44,713 nucleotides of DNA from a bacterium (GCA_028727105.1 JAQYOU010000172.1:1-44713); one strand, 5' to 3'. Positions 1 through 8,515 are shown, numbered from the stretch's first letter. The notes: generated from the sequence alone by a model not told the origin. A program made the numbers and translations.

Positions 1-756
1 AAGCGATACCTGCCTGTTCGTTTGGCGCGCTTCCTTCTGCTTGTCTTTGATCGACTGCAACCGGGCATTCCTTTTGTTATACCACTGGTTGATGGATTTC
101 AGCCGTCTTCCGTCGATAATGAATGATTCTCCCGTATCTGATACGGCTGTGACGAGATTATCAATTCCAAGATCCAGTGCCAGTGCATGATTTTTATTTA
201 GATTTCTCTGAATACATTCAGCCTCATAGGTGTACTGTATTTCAAAGAACCTGGCATCTGCTTTTGGAATGATGCGGATCTCTTTGATCTTTTTATCCAG
301 CAGTATCGGTGGAATGGTTATCTCAACAGGGCTGTGCGTTTTTTTATAGGTATTTGAGTATGGCAGTATCAGCTTATTCCCGTTTACTCTCACAAAACCG
401 ATCACCAGTGTCGCATATCCGTCTTTTTTTAGATAATGTGGCAGTTTACAATCCAGAAACGCATATCTGCCTTGTTTTGCCAGTTTCAGCAGTCCGAAAA
501 AAGATCGGAAGGAACCATCCACTTCCTTAAGGATCTGCTGTGCCATGTTGGAATTAAGGATACGATAGTTTTCTGAATACTTTAATAGCGCGTAGTTCTT
601 TTGATAGTTCAGATAGCTGCCCTCTTTGAAGTAATACTGCCTTACGTTATAGATAGCCTCATTCGTGAGGTTCTTTGCAACATGGCAGAGCTCCTTAAGC
701 ACCTGATAGTCCTCTTTGGACAGATGTTTTACCTGCTGTTTCACCGTAAGATACAT
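1..756 (-). CDS. tnpB: TnpB-type protein of the IS200/IS605 family, 3' end cut by the window edge
   Basis: The first 252 codons are present and the frame is open to base 1. The N-terminal half has the usual TnpB/OrfB beta-barrel and helical look. Near the visible end is LALDLGIDNLVTAVSDTGES, whose Asp (LDLGID) is the first RuvC catalytic residue in this family. The rest of RuvC and the zinc finger lie outside the window. The ATG at 756 follows AAAGGAGG at a good distance. TnpB proteins are RNA-guided nucleases carried by IS elements. No tnpA lies upstream, so this may be a tnpB-only element. The guide RNA region, at the 3' end of tnpB, is not visible. Confidence 0.88.
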   Translation of the reverse strand, partial: MYLTVKQQVKHLSKEDYQVLKELCHVAKNLTNEAIYNVRQYYFKEGSYLNYQKNYALLKYSENYRILNSNMAQQILKEVDGSFRSFFGLLKLAKQGRYAFLDCKLPHYLKKDGYATLVIGFVRVNGNKLILPYSNTYKKTHSPVEITIPPILLDKKIKEIRIIPKADARFFEIQYTYEAECIQRNLNKNHALALDLGIDNLVTAVSDTGESFIIDGRRLKSINQWYNKRNARLQSIKDKQKEARQTNRQVSL

Positions 757-805
757 TTTCACTTGCCTCCTTTCCGCAAAACTATGGGAGTGTTCTCATA
801 GTTAT

Positions 806-834
806 ATTATACCAGAACAAGCGTTCGAGTTCAA
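806..834 (-). promoter_or_regulatory. tnpB promoter
   Basis: On the minus strand TTGAAC (829-834) and TATAAT (806-811) are separated by exactly 17 bases. Between it and the ribosome site an imperfect inverted repeat (782-801, CTATGAGA paired with TCCCATAG in the transcript) could form a hairpin in the leader. Confidence 0.7.
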
Positions 835-902
835 GTGAAAGACATACCTTTTTAGCTATAGTCGGCTATTGTCGGCTATTGTTTCAACCCATGAGAGCAT
901 TC

Positions 903-922
903 ATCCCCTACCTGTAGAGGAT
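903..922. mobile_element. Likely left-end subterminal hairpin of the IS200/IS605 element
   Basis: An imperfect palindrome (ATCCCCTAC, a two-base loop, GTAGAGGAT) lies about 150 bases upstream of tnpB. IS200/IS605 elements carry hairpins near their ends instead of inverted repeats, so this is the expected place. A short direct repeat of an 11-base phrase (GTCGGCTATTG-like) lies at about 862-882. The exact end cannot be set without an empty site. The next gene's stop codon is at 957. Confidence 0.4.
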
Positions 923-956
923 AGGGATATTCTGCTTGAATTGAGATAAATAATCT

Positions 957-1877
957 TTACTTACATAAGATCTCTTTTAACCAATTAATTCTTCTTTCCA
1001 TTGCATTTATTAATATCGTACTTTTTAACGCTGTTTCAAATCCATGACAAGTCCCTTTTTCCTCGTACAATTCTACTACCACGCCTTCTTGTCGTAGTCT
1101 ATCTGAAAAGTCAATACCCTCGTCATGTAAACAATCAAATTCTGCCACTTCCATATATGTTCTTGGAAAAAAACTTAATCTTTCAGCCTCAATAGGTGAT
1201 GCATACTTAACATCAACCACACTGACATCATTCAGATATGCATTCCACATCATTTTTGATAATTTTGCATTCCATATCGGAGTATCTGTATATCGCTTCA
1301 TAGATTCTGTTTCCATTCTTCTATCTGTCACTGGATAAATTAACATTACTCCATTAGGAAGTTGTTCTTTTCTTTCATGTAACATAAGTGTAACAGAAGC
1401 CGCCAAATTCCCGCCAGCACTGTCACCACCTATTACAATCCTATTTTTATCAATGCCTAACTTACTTGCATTCTTGATTGTCCATTGATACGCACAGTAA
1501 CAATCTTCTACCGGAATAGGAAATGAATATTTTGGCGCTAACCGATAATCTACATAAACGACTTTGCATTTAGTTCTTTCAGCATACCATTTTGCAATTT
1601 GGTAATGCGCTCCTGAAGCCCTTAATAAAAATCCACCACCATGATAAAAAACTACACAAGGAAGGTCTTCCATACAACCTCTTGGTTCAATAACATATGT
1701 CTTTAGCTTCGCATCCATATATCCTGCAATTTCATATTGTATAACATTAACTGCGTCATCTGATTTACATTTGAACATATATTTCATTGCAAAACTTATA
1801 AGTGGATAAAGCTTTATATTTGATGGTGCTTTTTGTTTTGCTATTTTCAATAATTCTTTATTTATATTATACTTCAT
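957..1877 (-). CDS. Alpha/beta hydrolase, hormone-sensitive-lipase type esterase
   Basis: A 306-residue protein with the two hallmark motifs of the HSL family: HGGG (oxyanion hole, near residue 78) and GDSAGGN (nucleophilic Ser, near residue 153). DCLHDEG and a late HGFE supply the likely Asp and His of the triad. The core phrase VDYRLAPKYSFP is also typical. There is no signal peptide, so it should hydrolyse short-chain esters or acylated small molecules in the cytoplasm. Its start overlaps the stop of the upstream TetR gene by four bases (ATGA), so the two are translationally coupled and the TetR protein probably controls it. The substrate cannot be read from sequence. Confidence 0.88.
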   Translation of the reverse strand: MKYNINKELLKIAKQKAPSNIKLYPLISFAMKYMFKCKSDDAVNVIQYEIAGYMDAKLKTYVIEPRGCMEDLPCVVFYHGGGFLLRASGAHYQIAKWYAERTKCKVVYVDYRLAPKYSFPIPVEDCYCAYQWTIKNASKLGIDKNRIVIGGDSAGGNLAASVTLMLHERKEQLPNGVMLIYPVTDRRMETESMKRYTDTPIWNAKLSKMMWNAYLNDVSVVDVKYASPIEAERLSFFPRTYMEVAEFDCLHDEGIDFSDRLRQEGVVVELYEEKGTCHGFETALKSTILINAMERRINWLKEILCK

Positions 1878-2473
1878 TCTATTTCATTTTCTCTCCGTAA
1901 AGCAGATATAAAATAATGAATATGCTCCTGTATTTTTTGATGGATCTCCGACTCCCGGTCAGGTTCTCTATCATACACTTGAAGCATCACAGAAATAGGC
2001 GCTGTGTATTCCATTGCCACAAGTTCCGGGTTGTCGATCTGTATCAGATCTCTTTCTGCCATCCCCCGGAAAATTGTCGTATAGATGGAAACTATATCAG
2101 AATAGAAGTGTTTGGTTGCCAATGCTTTCATCCGTTCATTTCTGAATTGCTCCATGGTAAGCAGCTTTCGGACTTTTCGCACGGTTTCATCGTGCATGGT
2201 AAACTGAAGCTGTCGAAGGGTCAGTTCTTCCAATTCGTTCAAACTATTCGGAATGGTGATACTCTCCGTATTACCAAAATTTTCACTGTAATACTGCGCC
2301 ACATGATCGATCAGTGCATCCCATAATGCCTCTTTGCTCTCGTAATGTTTATACAGCGCACTTTTCGTGACATTTAAGCGATCTGAAATATCCTTTAGGA
2401 TCGTACTGTCGTATCCTCTCTCAGCAAAAATGTCCAGCGCAGCATCCAGAATCTCCTGTTTTGTAATCTTCAT
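1874..2473 (-). CDS. TetR/AcrR family transcriptional regulator
   Basis: The N-terminal residues 1-50 form a TetR helix-turn-helix (ITKQEILDAALDIFAERGYD, then KSALYKHYESKEAL). The remainder is a variable helical ligand and dimer domain, giving 199 residues, a normal length. I place the start at the ATG at 2473, nine bases after AAGGA. A TTG two codons upstream is in frame but badly placed. It is the first gene of a two-gene operon with the esterase. Its promoter is overlaid with repeats of AGTCAC, so autoregulation is likely. The inducer is unknown. Confidence 0.9.
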   Translation of the reverse strand: MKITKQEILDAALDIFAERGYDSTILKDISDRLNVTKSALYKHYESKEALWDALIDHVAQYYSENFGNTESITIPNSLNELEELTLRQLQFTMHDETVRKVRKLLTMEQFRNERMKALATKHFYSDIVSIYTTIFRGMAERDLIQIDNPELVAMEYTAPISVMLQVYDREPDRESEIHQKIQEHIHYFISALRRENEIE

Positions 2474-2510
2474 AGCCAATTTTCCTTCTTTACAGCAAAA
2501 GTTACCCGTA

Positions 2511-2549
2511 AGTCACTTTTATTATAGTGACTCATCGGTGACTTGTCAA
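2511..2549 (-). promoter_or_regulatory. tetR-esterase promoter with embedded operator repeats
   Basis: On the minus strand a perfect-consensus promoter, TTGACA (2544-2549), 17 bases, TATAAT (2521-2526), is interlaced with AGTCACC, AGTCACT and an inverted AGTGACT. The inverted pair AGTCACT/AGTGACT (2511-2517 and 2526-2532) straddles the -10 box. This is the layout expected for a TetR dimer that blocks its own promoter. Confidence 0.8.
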
Positions 2550-2572
2550 TATCTTGTCCAATTGATAGTTTA

Positions 2573-2602
2573 TTGACTAAAATATATATCCTGGTATATA
2601 CT
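2573..2602 (+). promoter_or_regulatory. vapBC promoter and probable VapB operator
   Basis: TTGACT (2573-2578) is followed by TATACT (2597-2602) at 18 bases, or by TATATA (2595-2600) at 16. An inverted repeat, TATATA-6 bases-TATATA (2583-2600), covers the spacer and the -10 box. VapB-VapC complexes typically bind such palindromes and repress their own operon. Confidence 0.55.
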
Positions 2603-2627
2603 AATGATAAAAAAGGAGGTGCATCCT

Positions 2628-2858
2628 ATGATGACTGCAAAGGTTTTTGAAAATGGAAGAAGTCAGGCTGTGAGACTTCCAAAAGAATGTAGATTTAACA
2701 CGGATGAAGTAGCGGTGAATAAAATCGGTGATATCGTATTACTTATGCCAAAAACAAGCAAATGGAGTTCCTTTATGCAAGCAATCGATATGTTCTCGGA
2801 AGATTTTATGAATGAAGAAAGAACATCTGGAAAAGAACAGGAGCGTGAAGAACTATGA
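2628..2858 (+). CDS. vapB: VapB-type antitoxin
   Basis: A 76-residue protein with an AbrB/SpoVT-like swapped-hairpin DNA-binding start (AKVFENGRSQAVRLPKECRF) typical of VapB antitoxins. The charged tail, rich in Glu, Arg and Lys, should wrap the toxin. The start is set by AGGAGGT at 2614-2620. The ATG at 2628 is seven bases downstream and 2631 is a close alternative, whereas an in-frame ATG at 2604 precedes the ribosome site. The stop overlaps the vapC start by four bases, the standard coupling of type II toxin-antitoxin pairs. Confidence 0.85.
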   Translation: MMTAKVFENGRSQAVRLPKECRFNTDEVAVNKIGDIVLLMPKTSKWSSFMQAIDMFSEDFMNEERTSGKEQEREEL

Positions 2859-3256
2859 GGTATATGTTAGATACCAATATATGCATATACGCAATCAAGC
2901 ACAAACCGGAGCAGGTATTCCTTCATTTACAGGAGCATGACCCGGCAGAAATATGTATTTCAGCTGTAACATATGCGGAGTTAGTGCATGGTGTTGAAAA
3001 AAGCCAGGCGATTGAAAAAAACAGAGTCGCATTGGCTTTATTGTTAGCAAATATTGAAATTTTGAATTTTGATTCTTCAGCTGCAGAAAGCTATGGAAAA
3101 ATCCGTGCCGATCTGGAGAAGGCCGGCACGCCCATTGGTCCGCTAGATATGATGATCGCAGGGCATGCCAGGTCTTTGGGATATACGGTTGTAACAAATA
3201 ATACAAAAGAATTTGAACGTGTCAAAGGTTTAAAACTCGAAAATTGGGCTGAATAA
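2855..3256 (+). CDS. vapC: VapC-type PIN-domain toxin (ribonuclease)
   Basis: A 133-residue PIN-domain protein. The acidic metal-binding residues are visible: Asp in MLDTN (residue 6), Glu in SAVTYAELVHG (about 42), Asp in IGPLDMMIAGHA (about 98), and a late TNNTKEF segment. VapC toxins are Mg-dependent RNases that cut tRNA or rRNA when VapB is degraded. The length and the whole catalytic set suggest an active toxin. The module sits between a divergent TetR operon and a convergent ABC exporter gene that ends 22 bases away. Confidence 0.88.
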   Translation: MRYMLDTNICIYAIKHKPEQVFLHLQEHDPAEICISAVTYAELVHGVEKSQAIEKNRVALALLLANIEILNFDSSAAESYGKIRADLEKAGTPIGPLDMMIAGHARSLGYTVVTNNTKEFERVKGLKLENWAE

Positions 3257-3280
3257 GATGGAGGAGGAAAAGCCTCCATC
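3257..3280. terminator. Shared stem-loop between convergent vapC and the ABC exporter
   Basis: A perfect 8-base-pair stem (GATGGAGG / CCTCCATC) with an 8-base loop fills the gap between the two convergent stop codons. There is no clear T run on either side, so it may be a bidirectional barrier or an RNA-stabilising hairpin rather than a classical intrinsic terminator. Confidence 0.5.
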
Positions 3281-5204
3281 AATGACTTGCTGTGTTTCCG
3301 GTATACAGCTGATAGTACTTGCCATGCGCCGCCATCAACTGGTCATGGTTGCCACGCTCGATAATGTGCCCCTGCTCCAAAACAATGATGCAGTCACTGT
3401 TGCGGACAGTAGAAAGTCGGTGCGCAATGACGAAGGTCGTCCTGCCCTTCATCAGGCGGTCCATGCCCTCCTGTACAATGCGCTCGGTACGGGTATCGAT
3501 GGAGCTGGTGGCTTCATCCAGGATCAGCACTGGCGGATCGGCAACTGCCGCCCGGGCAATGGCCAGGAGCTGACGCTGCCCCTGACTGAGGGATGCACCG
3601 TCGCCGGTCAGCTTTGTCTGATAACCCTCCGGAAGGTGCCGGATAAAACTGTCTGCATTGGCAAGCTTTGCTGCTGCGATGACTTCCTCATCTGTCGCAT
3701 CCAGCTTACCGTAGCGAATGTTTTCCATGACCGTTCCCGTGAACAAATGCGTATCCTGCAAAACGATGCCCAGGGAATGGCGCAGATCGTCTTTCTTGAT
3801 CTTGTTGATATTGATGCCGTCGTAACGGATCTTTCCGTCCTGAATATCATAAAACCGGTTGATCAGGTTCGTGATCGTTGTCTTTCCAGCACCGGTGGAG
3901 CCGACAAAGGCGATCTTCTGTCCCGGTGTCGCATACAGATCCACGTTATGCAATACAAGCTTTTCCGGATCATAGCCGAAATCCACATCGTCAAATACCA
4001 CATCTCCCGTCAGTTCGACGTAGTCCACGCTGCCGTCAGCCTGATGCACGTGCTTCCACGCCCACAGTCCGCTTCTCTTGTCGCTTTCCACCAGCTTTCC
4101 GTCCACTTTTTTCGCATTGACCAGCGTGACATAGCCCTCGTCCGTCTCCGGCTTTTCGTCCAAAAGATTGAAAATACGATCCGCTCCGGCCAGTGCCATA
4201 ACTACCGCATTCAGCTGCATACTGATCTGATTGATGGGCATGTAAAAACTCTTGTTAAAGGTCAGAAAGCTTGCAAGCGACCCCAATGTAAATCCAAAAG
4301 TTCCGTTTAATGCTAAAACGCCACCCACCATGGCACAGATCACGTAGCTGACATTTCCAAGCTGAGCATTGATGGGTCCCAGTACATTTGCGAACTGGTT
4401 GGCATTGAAGGCGCTGTCATACAAACGGTTGTTCAACTCGCAAAACTCATCCAGAGCCTGTGATTCATGACAGAACACCTTTACGACCTTCTGCCCTTCC
4501 ATCATTTCCTCAATATAACCGTTCACCTTTCCCAGATCACGCTGCTGCTGTACAAAGTAACGGCCGCTGGCTCCGGTTGCTTTCTTGGTGGAAAACAAAA
4601 CCACTGCCACCATGAGCAGTGTGACGATCGTCAGCGGCACACTGAGCACGACCATACTGATGAAGACACTGACGATGGTGATGGCACTGTTCAAAAACTG
4701 CGGCATACTCTGGGAGATCATCTGGCGCAGCGTATCAATGTCATTCGTGTAAATACTCATGATATCGCCGTGGGGATGCTGGTCAAAATACTTGATGGGC
4801 AGTGTCTCCATGTGCACAAACATCTCGTTGCGAAGATGCATCAGTGTTCCCTGCGTCACATAGACCATGATCCGGTTCTGGGCAAAAACAGCCACAACAC
4901 CCAGCAGATAAAAGCCGCCCACACGTGCGATCGCATGCAAAAGCCCGCTAAAATCTGCGTTTTCCGCTAAAAGCAGCGGTCTGACATACACATCGATCAG
5001 ATCCTTCATAAACCAGGTTCCCTGCACGTTACACAACACATTCGCAAAGATCGCAAGCACCACGATCACCATATGAACCGGGTAATATTTCATTAAATAG
5101 CGCATGATGCGAAGAAACGTCTGCATCGGATGATCCAGCTTCGGACGCGGTCCTCTGGGACCTCTTCCGTTCCCTTTAAACTCTCTTACTTTTTCCTCTG
5201 CCAT
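3279..5204 (-). CDS. Heterodimeric ABC exporter subunit with the canonical catalytic Glu
   Basis: A 641-residue half-transporter: an N-terminal six-helix ABC membrane domain (about residues 40-340), then an ATPase domain. Walker A is GSTGAGKT, Walker B is VLILDEATS with the catalytic Glu, and the H-loop is IAHRLS. The signature is LSQGQ rather than LSGGQ. A linker of about 50 residues before the ATPase is rich in charge. The start overlaps the stop of the partner gene by one base. Together they form a TM287/288- or BmrCD-like exporter with one good and one degenerate ATP site. The cargo is unknown; drugs, peptides or lipids are all possible. Confidence 0.92.
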   Translation of the reverse strand: MAEEKVREFKGNGRGPRGPRPKLDHPMQTFLRIMRYLMKYYPVHMVIVVLAIFANVLCNVQGTWFMKDLIDVYVRPLLLAENADFSGLLHAIARVGGFYLLGVVAVFAQNRIMVYVTQGTLMHLRNEMFVHMETLPIKYFDQHPHGDIMSIYTNDIDTLRQMISQSMPQFLNSAITIVSVFISMVVLSVPLTIVTLLMVAVVLFSTKKATGASGRYFVQQQRDLGKVNGYIEEMMEGQKVVKVFCHESQALDEFCELNNRLYDSAFNANQFANVLGPINAQLGNVSYVICAMVGGVLALNGTFGFTLGSLASFLTFNKSFYMPINQISMQLNAVVMALAGADRIFNLLDEKPETDEGYVTLVNAKKVDGKLVESDKRSGLWAWKHVHQADGSVDYVELTGDVVFDDVDFGYDPEKLVLHNVDLYATPGQKIAFVGSTGAGKTTITNLINRFYDIQDGKIRYDGININKIKKDDLRHSLGIVLQDTHLFTGTVMENIRYGKLDATDEEVIAAAKLANADSFIRHLPEGYQTKLTGDGASLSQGQRQLLAIARAAVADPPVLILDEATSSIDTRTERIVQEGMDRLMKGRTTFVIAHRLSTVRNSDCIIVLEQGHIIERGNHDQLMAAHGKYYQLYTGNTASH

Positions 5205-6955
5205 CAGTTCTCACCTGCCTTCTCATCAAAATCACCGCCGCCCTTTGTCTGCAACTCGTAGATATCTCTGTAAATCTCATTTGTCTCCAGTAAATGCTCA
5301 TGGGTATCAAAGCCCTGGATCTGTCCGTCCTCCATGACAATGATGCGGTCCGCATCCTGTACGGAAGAAATGCGCTGCGCAATGATCAGCTTTGTCGTAC
5401 CGGGGATTTCCTGGGCAAAGGCACGGCGGATCTTTGCATCGGTTGCCGTATCTACCGCACTGGTGCTGTCATCCAGGATCAACACCTTCGGCTTTTTCAA
5501 CAGCGCACGGGCAATACAAAGTCTCTGCTTCTGTCCACCGGACAGATTGCTGCCGCCCTGCTCCAAAAAGGTATTGTACTGATCAGGAAAGCGCTCGATA
5601 AACTCATCCGCACAGGCCAAATGGCATGCCTGCCTGCACTCCTCTTCCGTAGCATGTTCATCCCCCCAACGCAGATTTTCCAGGATCGTGCCGGAAAACA
5701 GCACATTTTTTTGTAATACCACTGCCACGGAATTGCGCAGTGTATCCAGGTCGTAAGTACGCACATCCTTGCCGCCCACGGACACGGTTCCCTCCGTCAC
5801 ATCGTACAGTCGGCTGATCAGGTTCACCAGGCTGGACTTGGAGCTTCCGGTTCCTCCGATGATACCGATGGTCTCGCCGGAGCGGATATTCAGATTCACA
5901 TCCTTTAAGATCGGGTTTTCTTTATCGCCATGATAATCAAAAGAAACGTGATCAAAGCAGATGCTTCCATCCGTTACTTCGTAATCCGGATTCTCCGGAT
6001 TCGTCAGTGTACTCTTCTCATTGATAACTTCAGACACACGTCTTGCACTGGCCATGGACATGGTGATCATAACAAACACCATGGACAGCATCATCAGGTT
6101 CATCAGAATGTTCATGCTGTAGGTCAGCATACTCATCAGTTCACCGGTCGTCAGCCCCCTTGCCACAACCAGTCTTGCTCCCATCCATGAAATGAGCAGA
6201 ATACAGCTGTACACCGTAAACTGCATCATTGGCGCATTCAGCGAGATCAGCTTTTCTGCCTTCACAAACATGCCGTACACATTGTGACTGGCGGTCGTAA
6301 AACGCTTCTTCTCATAATCCTCCCGAACGAAGGCCTTGACCACACGGATACCCGTCACGTTTTCCTGCACGCTGGCATTCAGATCATCGTATTTTTCAAA
6401 TACCTTTGAAAAGTATTTATGGGTTCTTACCATCAGGATAGCAAGACATGTTCCCAGCAAAACGACTGCCACGAGATATACATTTGCAAGCCTCGGGCAG
6501 ATGATATAACTCATTGTCATCGCGCAGATCATGGAGAGCGGCGCACGGATACACATGCGCAGGATCATCTGATACGCGTTCTGCAGATTTGTGACATCCG
6601 TTGTCAGTCTGGTAACCAGACCTGAGGTTGCATATTTGTCAATGTTTGCGAAAGAAAATGTCTGAATGTTTGCAAACATCGCTTCTCTTAAATTTTTTGC
6701 AAATCCGGCAGAAGCCTTTGCGCCATAGCGCGCTCCGCCAAGACCGCCCAAAAGCCCGATCACGGCGATCAGGATCATCAGACCCCCCACCACATAGATG
6801 TGGTGCATGTCACCTTTATCCACACCGTCATCAATGATGGATGCCATCAAAAACGGAATGACCGTCTCCATCAAGACCTCGATCGTCATAAAAATCGGTG
6901 TCGCGATAGAAGCAGCCTTGAACTCTTTGATTTGTGCCCCTAATGTCTTGAGCAT
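5204..6955 (-). CDS. Heterodimeric ABC exporter subunit with a degenerate ATP site
   Basis: A 583-residue half-transporter (membrane domain plus ATPase). The ATPase is degenerate in three places: Walker A reads GGTGSSKSS, Walker B ends LDDSTSAVD (Asp in place of the catalytic Glu), and the H-loop is IAQRIS (Gln for His). Its signature LSGGQ is intact. In heterodimeric exporters this subunit lends its good signature to the partner's active site. I prefer the ATG at 6955, preceded by AGAAGGG. An ATG at 7009 is in frame but lies within a palindrome and lacks a clear ribosome site. It is cotranscribed with the next subunit. Confidence 0.9.
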   Translation of the reverse strand: MLKTLGAQIKEFKAASIATPIFMTIEVLMETVIPFLMASIIDDGVDKGDMHHIYVVGGLMILIAVIGLLGGLGGARYGAKASAGFAKNLREAMFANIQTFSFANIDKYATSGLVTRLTTDVTNLQNAYQMILRMCIRAPLSMICAMTMSYIICPRLANVYLVAVVLLGTCLAILMVRTHKYFSKVFEKYDDLNASVQENVTGIRVVKAFVREDYEKKRFTTASHNVYGMFVKAEKLISLNAPMMQFTVYSCILLISWMGARLVVARGLTTGELMSMLTYSMNILMNLMMLSMVFVMITMSMASARRVSEVINEKSTLTNPENPDYEVTDGSICFDHVSFDYHGDKENPILKDVNLNIRSGETIGIIGGTGSSKSSLVNLISRLYDVTEGTVSVGGKDVRTYDLDTLRNSVAVVLQKNVLFSGTILENLRWGDEHATEEECRQACHLACADEFIERFPDQYNTFLEQGGSNLSGGQKQRLCIARALLKKPKVLILDDSTSAVDTATDAKIRRAFAQEIPGTTKLIIAQRISSVQDADRIIVMEDGQIQGFDTHEHLLETNEIYRDIYELQTKGGGDFDEKAGEN

Positions 6956-6991
6956 ATAAGTATTTCCCTTCTTTCCTATATCATTTCCTTT

Positions 6992-7020
6992 CGGAACTGT
7001 TCCGTACATTTACAGTTCCG
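6992..7020. promoter_or_regulatory. 29-bp inverted repeat ahead of the ABC exporter genes
   Basis: Perfect 9-base arms, CGGAACTGT and ACAGTTCCG, are separated by 11 bases. It lies 37 bases before the exporter start and 70 bases after the stop of the methyltransferase-like gene. It could be an operator for a regulator of the exporter, or a leader or intercistronic hairpin. No convincing promoter was found with it. Confidence 0.45.
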
Positions 7021-7089
7021 CTCTGACCTGTTTCAGATAGTAACTTACTTTGGATTTTCACCCTCTCATATTTCCATCAGGTCATAGAA

Positions 7090-7929
7090 TCAGACGGAAA
7101 CGGTGTCGATCACCAGTGCCTCCATCTCATAGATCATATTCTGCCGCAGGTCATAGCCCCACGCAAAGCTTTTCGTGTCGATCAGATGCGCTCCCTCCGC
7201 GCGTTTTTTCAGATCCTCCAACGCCTGCCATGCGCCTTCCACGCCGCCCGGCACACCAACGCGCGCCTTTTCCGCGGACACAAACAGCTTTTGTCCTGCT
7301 GCCGCCAGAAGCTTACCATTCATCTCCTGCATGATCCGGGCGTTTTCCTGCGAGGCGCGCTGAAAGATCGTATCCTCTCTCTGCCCCAGCGCCTGCATAT
7401 AAGCCTGCCAGATCCACGGAAGCATGTGATTGATCTGGCTGTGAACGCCGCTGACTGCCACATAATCCGCCTTGGGCAAATGCAGACTTCCACGGTTGTT
7501 TTTTGCATTTGCATAAAGTTGTTCCACCAGAGGCATCGCCGTCTGTGCAAGCTCGTTCACATCCGTCAGCTTTCCACGATGATTGATCTCCTCCTGGATC
7601 ACACGACAGAACTCCTGGTAAGCCGTCGGAGTGATACCAAGAAAATCTCCGGTATACAACTCTATCTTAGCACGCTGTTCTGTCGGTATGCGCCTCACCG
7701 CTTTCTGCATAGCCGCTTCGTCAAGATCAAACAACAATATCTTTCCGAAAAACTTCAAAAAATGCTCCAGATCATAATCATTGCAGGCACCTGCACCAAT
7801 GATCAGAATGCTGCTGTCCCATTTGCAATAACGAATGATCCAATCGCTCCACGCCTTCCTGTAATCTGCCCAGTCGTCCCAGGCCCGCGGCATCTCATGC
7901 CGCTTTTCTAATGCATCATATACTGTCAT
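7090..7929 (-). CDS. SAM-dependent methyltransferase-like protein
   Basis: A 279-residue protein with a Rossmann-type nucleotide site early on: SILIIGAGACNDYDLEHF resembles methyltransferase motif I, LLFDLDEAAMQ gives an acidic motif II, and LYTGDFLGI fits motif III. The C-terminal half (about 110-279) is helical and matches no catalytic motif that I recognise. No signal peptide or membrane segment is seen. It sits 30 bases after the MarR gene and before the ABC exporter, in one direction, so it is probably part of the MarR-controlled unit. Methylation of a small molecule that is then exported would fit, but this is only inference. Confidence 0.6.
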   Translation of the reverse strand: MTVYDALEKRHEMPRAWDDWADYRKAWSDWIIRYCKWDSSILIIGAGACNDYDLEHFLKFFGKILLFDLDEAAMQKAVRRIPTEQRAKIELYTGDFLGITPTAYQEFCRVIQEEINHRGKLTDVNELAQTAMPLVEQLYANAKNNRGSLHLPKADYVAVSGVHSQINHMLPWIWQAYMQALGQREDTIFQRASQENARIMQEMNGKLLAAAGQKLFVSAEKARVGVPGGVEGAWQALEDLKKRAEGAHLIDTKSFAWGYDLRQNMIYEMEALVIDTVSV

Positions 7930-7959
7930 TTTTACACCCTTGAATAAATAATTACTCTA

Positions 7960-8424
7960 CTATTTCTTATGAACCGGTTTTGGTTCTCCGCTGATATTTT
8001 CTATCATTTGATCCAGCACCCGTGAAAAAACAGCCAGATCCTTTTCGTCAATTCCTTTTCGCATGAGCCTTTCATGCTCCTCGATCTCATCCATGATCTG
8101 CTGATGGATCTCTATCGCTTTTTCTGTGCGGGAAATGCACTTGTAGCGACTGTCATGCTCCGAAATACTGCGCCGGATCAGCCCATTTGACTCCATCTCA
8201 TTGAGATGCTGGGTCAGCGCGGACTTTTTAATATGAAGATCTGTCTCAATATTTTTTTGCAAAACCTCCTGCCCCTCATGTTCATCCAGATAGCGCAGGA
8301 TCCAGCTATCTGTCATGGACATACCGTAAGTCGCCTCCCTGACACGTTTTTTCTGATCGATCAGCCGCTTCATGCACTGGTTAAAGTAGCGCATCCGATA
8401 GCCGATATGTTCTGTATGATCCAA
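7960..8424 (-). CDS. MarR family transcriptional regulator
   Basis: A winged helix-turn-helix protein of 154 residues. The recognition helix region reads LHIKKSALTQHLNEMESNGLI and the wing begins RRSISEHDSRYKCI. Helices at both ends form the dimer interface. I place the start at a TTG (8424) seven bases after AAAGGAGG. An ATG eleven codons upstream is in frame, but that would put the ribosome site inside the gene. The gene opens a unit with the methyltransferase-like gene and the ABC exporter pair, a common MarR-efflux layout. A MarR-like inverted repeat lies just downstream of its -10 box. Confidence 0.88.
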   Translation of the reverse strand: MDHTEHIGYRMRYFNQCMKRLIDQKKRVREATYGMSMTDSWILRYLDEHEGQEVLQKNIETDLHIKKSALTQHLNEMESNGLIRRSISEHDSRYKCISRTEKAIEIHQQIMDEIEEHERLMRKGIDEKDLAVFSRVLDQMIENISGEPKPVHKK

Positions 8425-8515
8425 GCGATCGCCTCCTTTCTTCCAGAATCTTTCCATTCTTTATTTTTGATTTAGCTGCAATCAATTTAAGCACCAAACG
8501 ATTTAATCTCTAAAC

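Noticed and set aside
3258-4310. Open frame of about 350 codons on the plus strand
   Set aside because: It lies antisense to the strongly supported ABC exporter gene, has no family motifs and no ribosome site, and its residue mix (rich in His, Gln, Arg) is typical of an antisense shadow.
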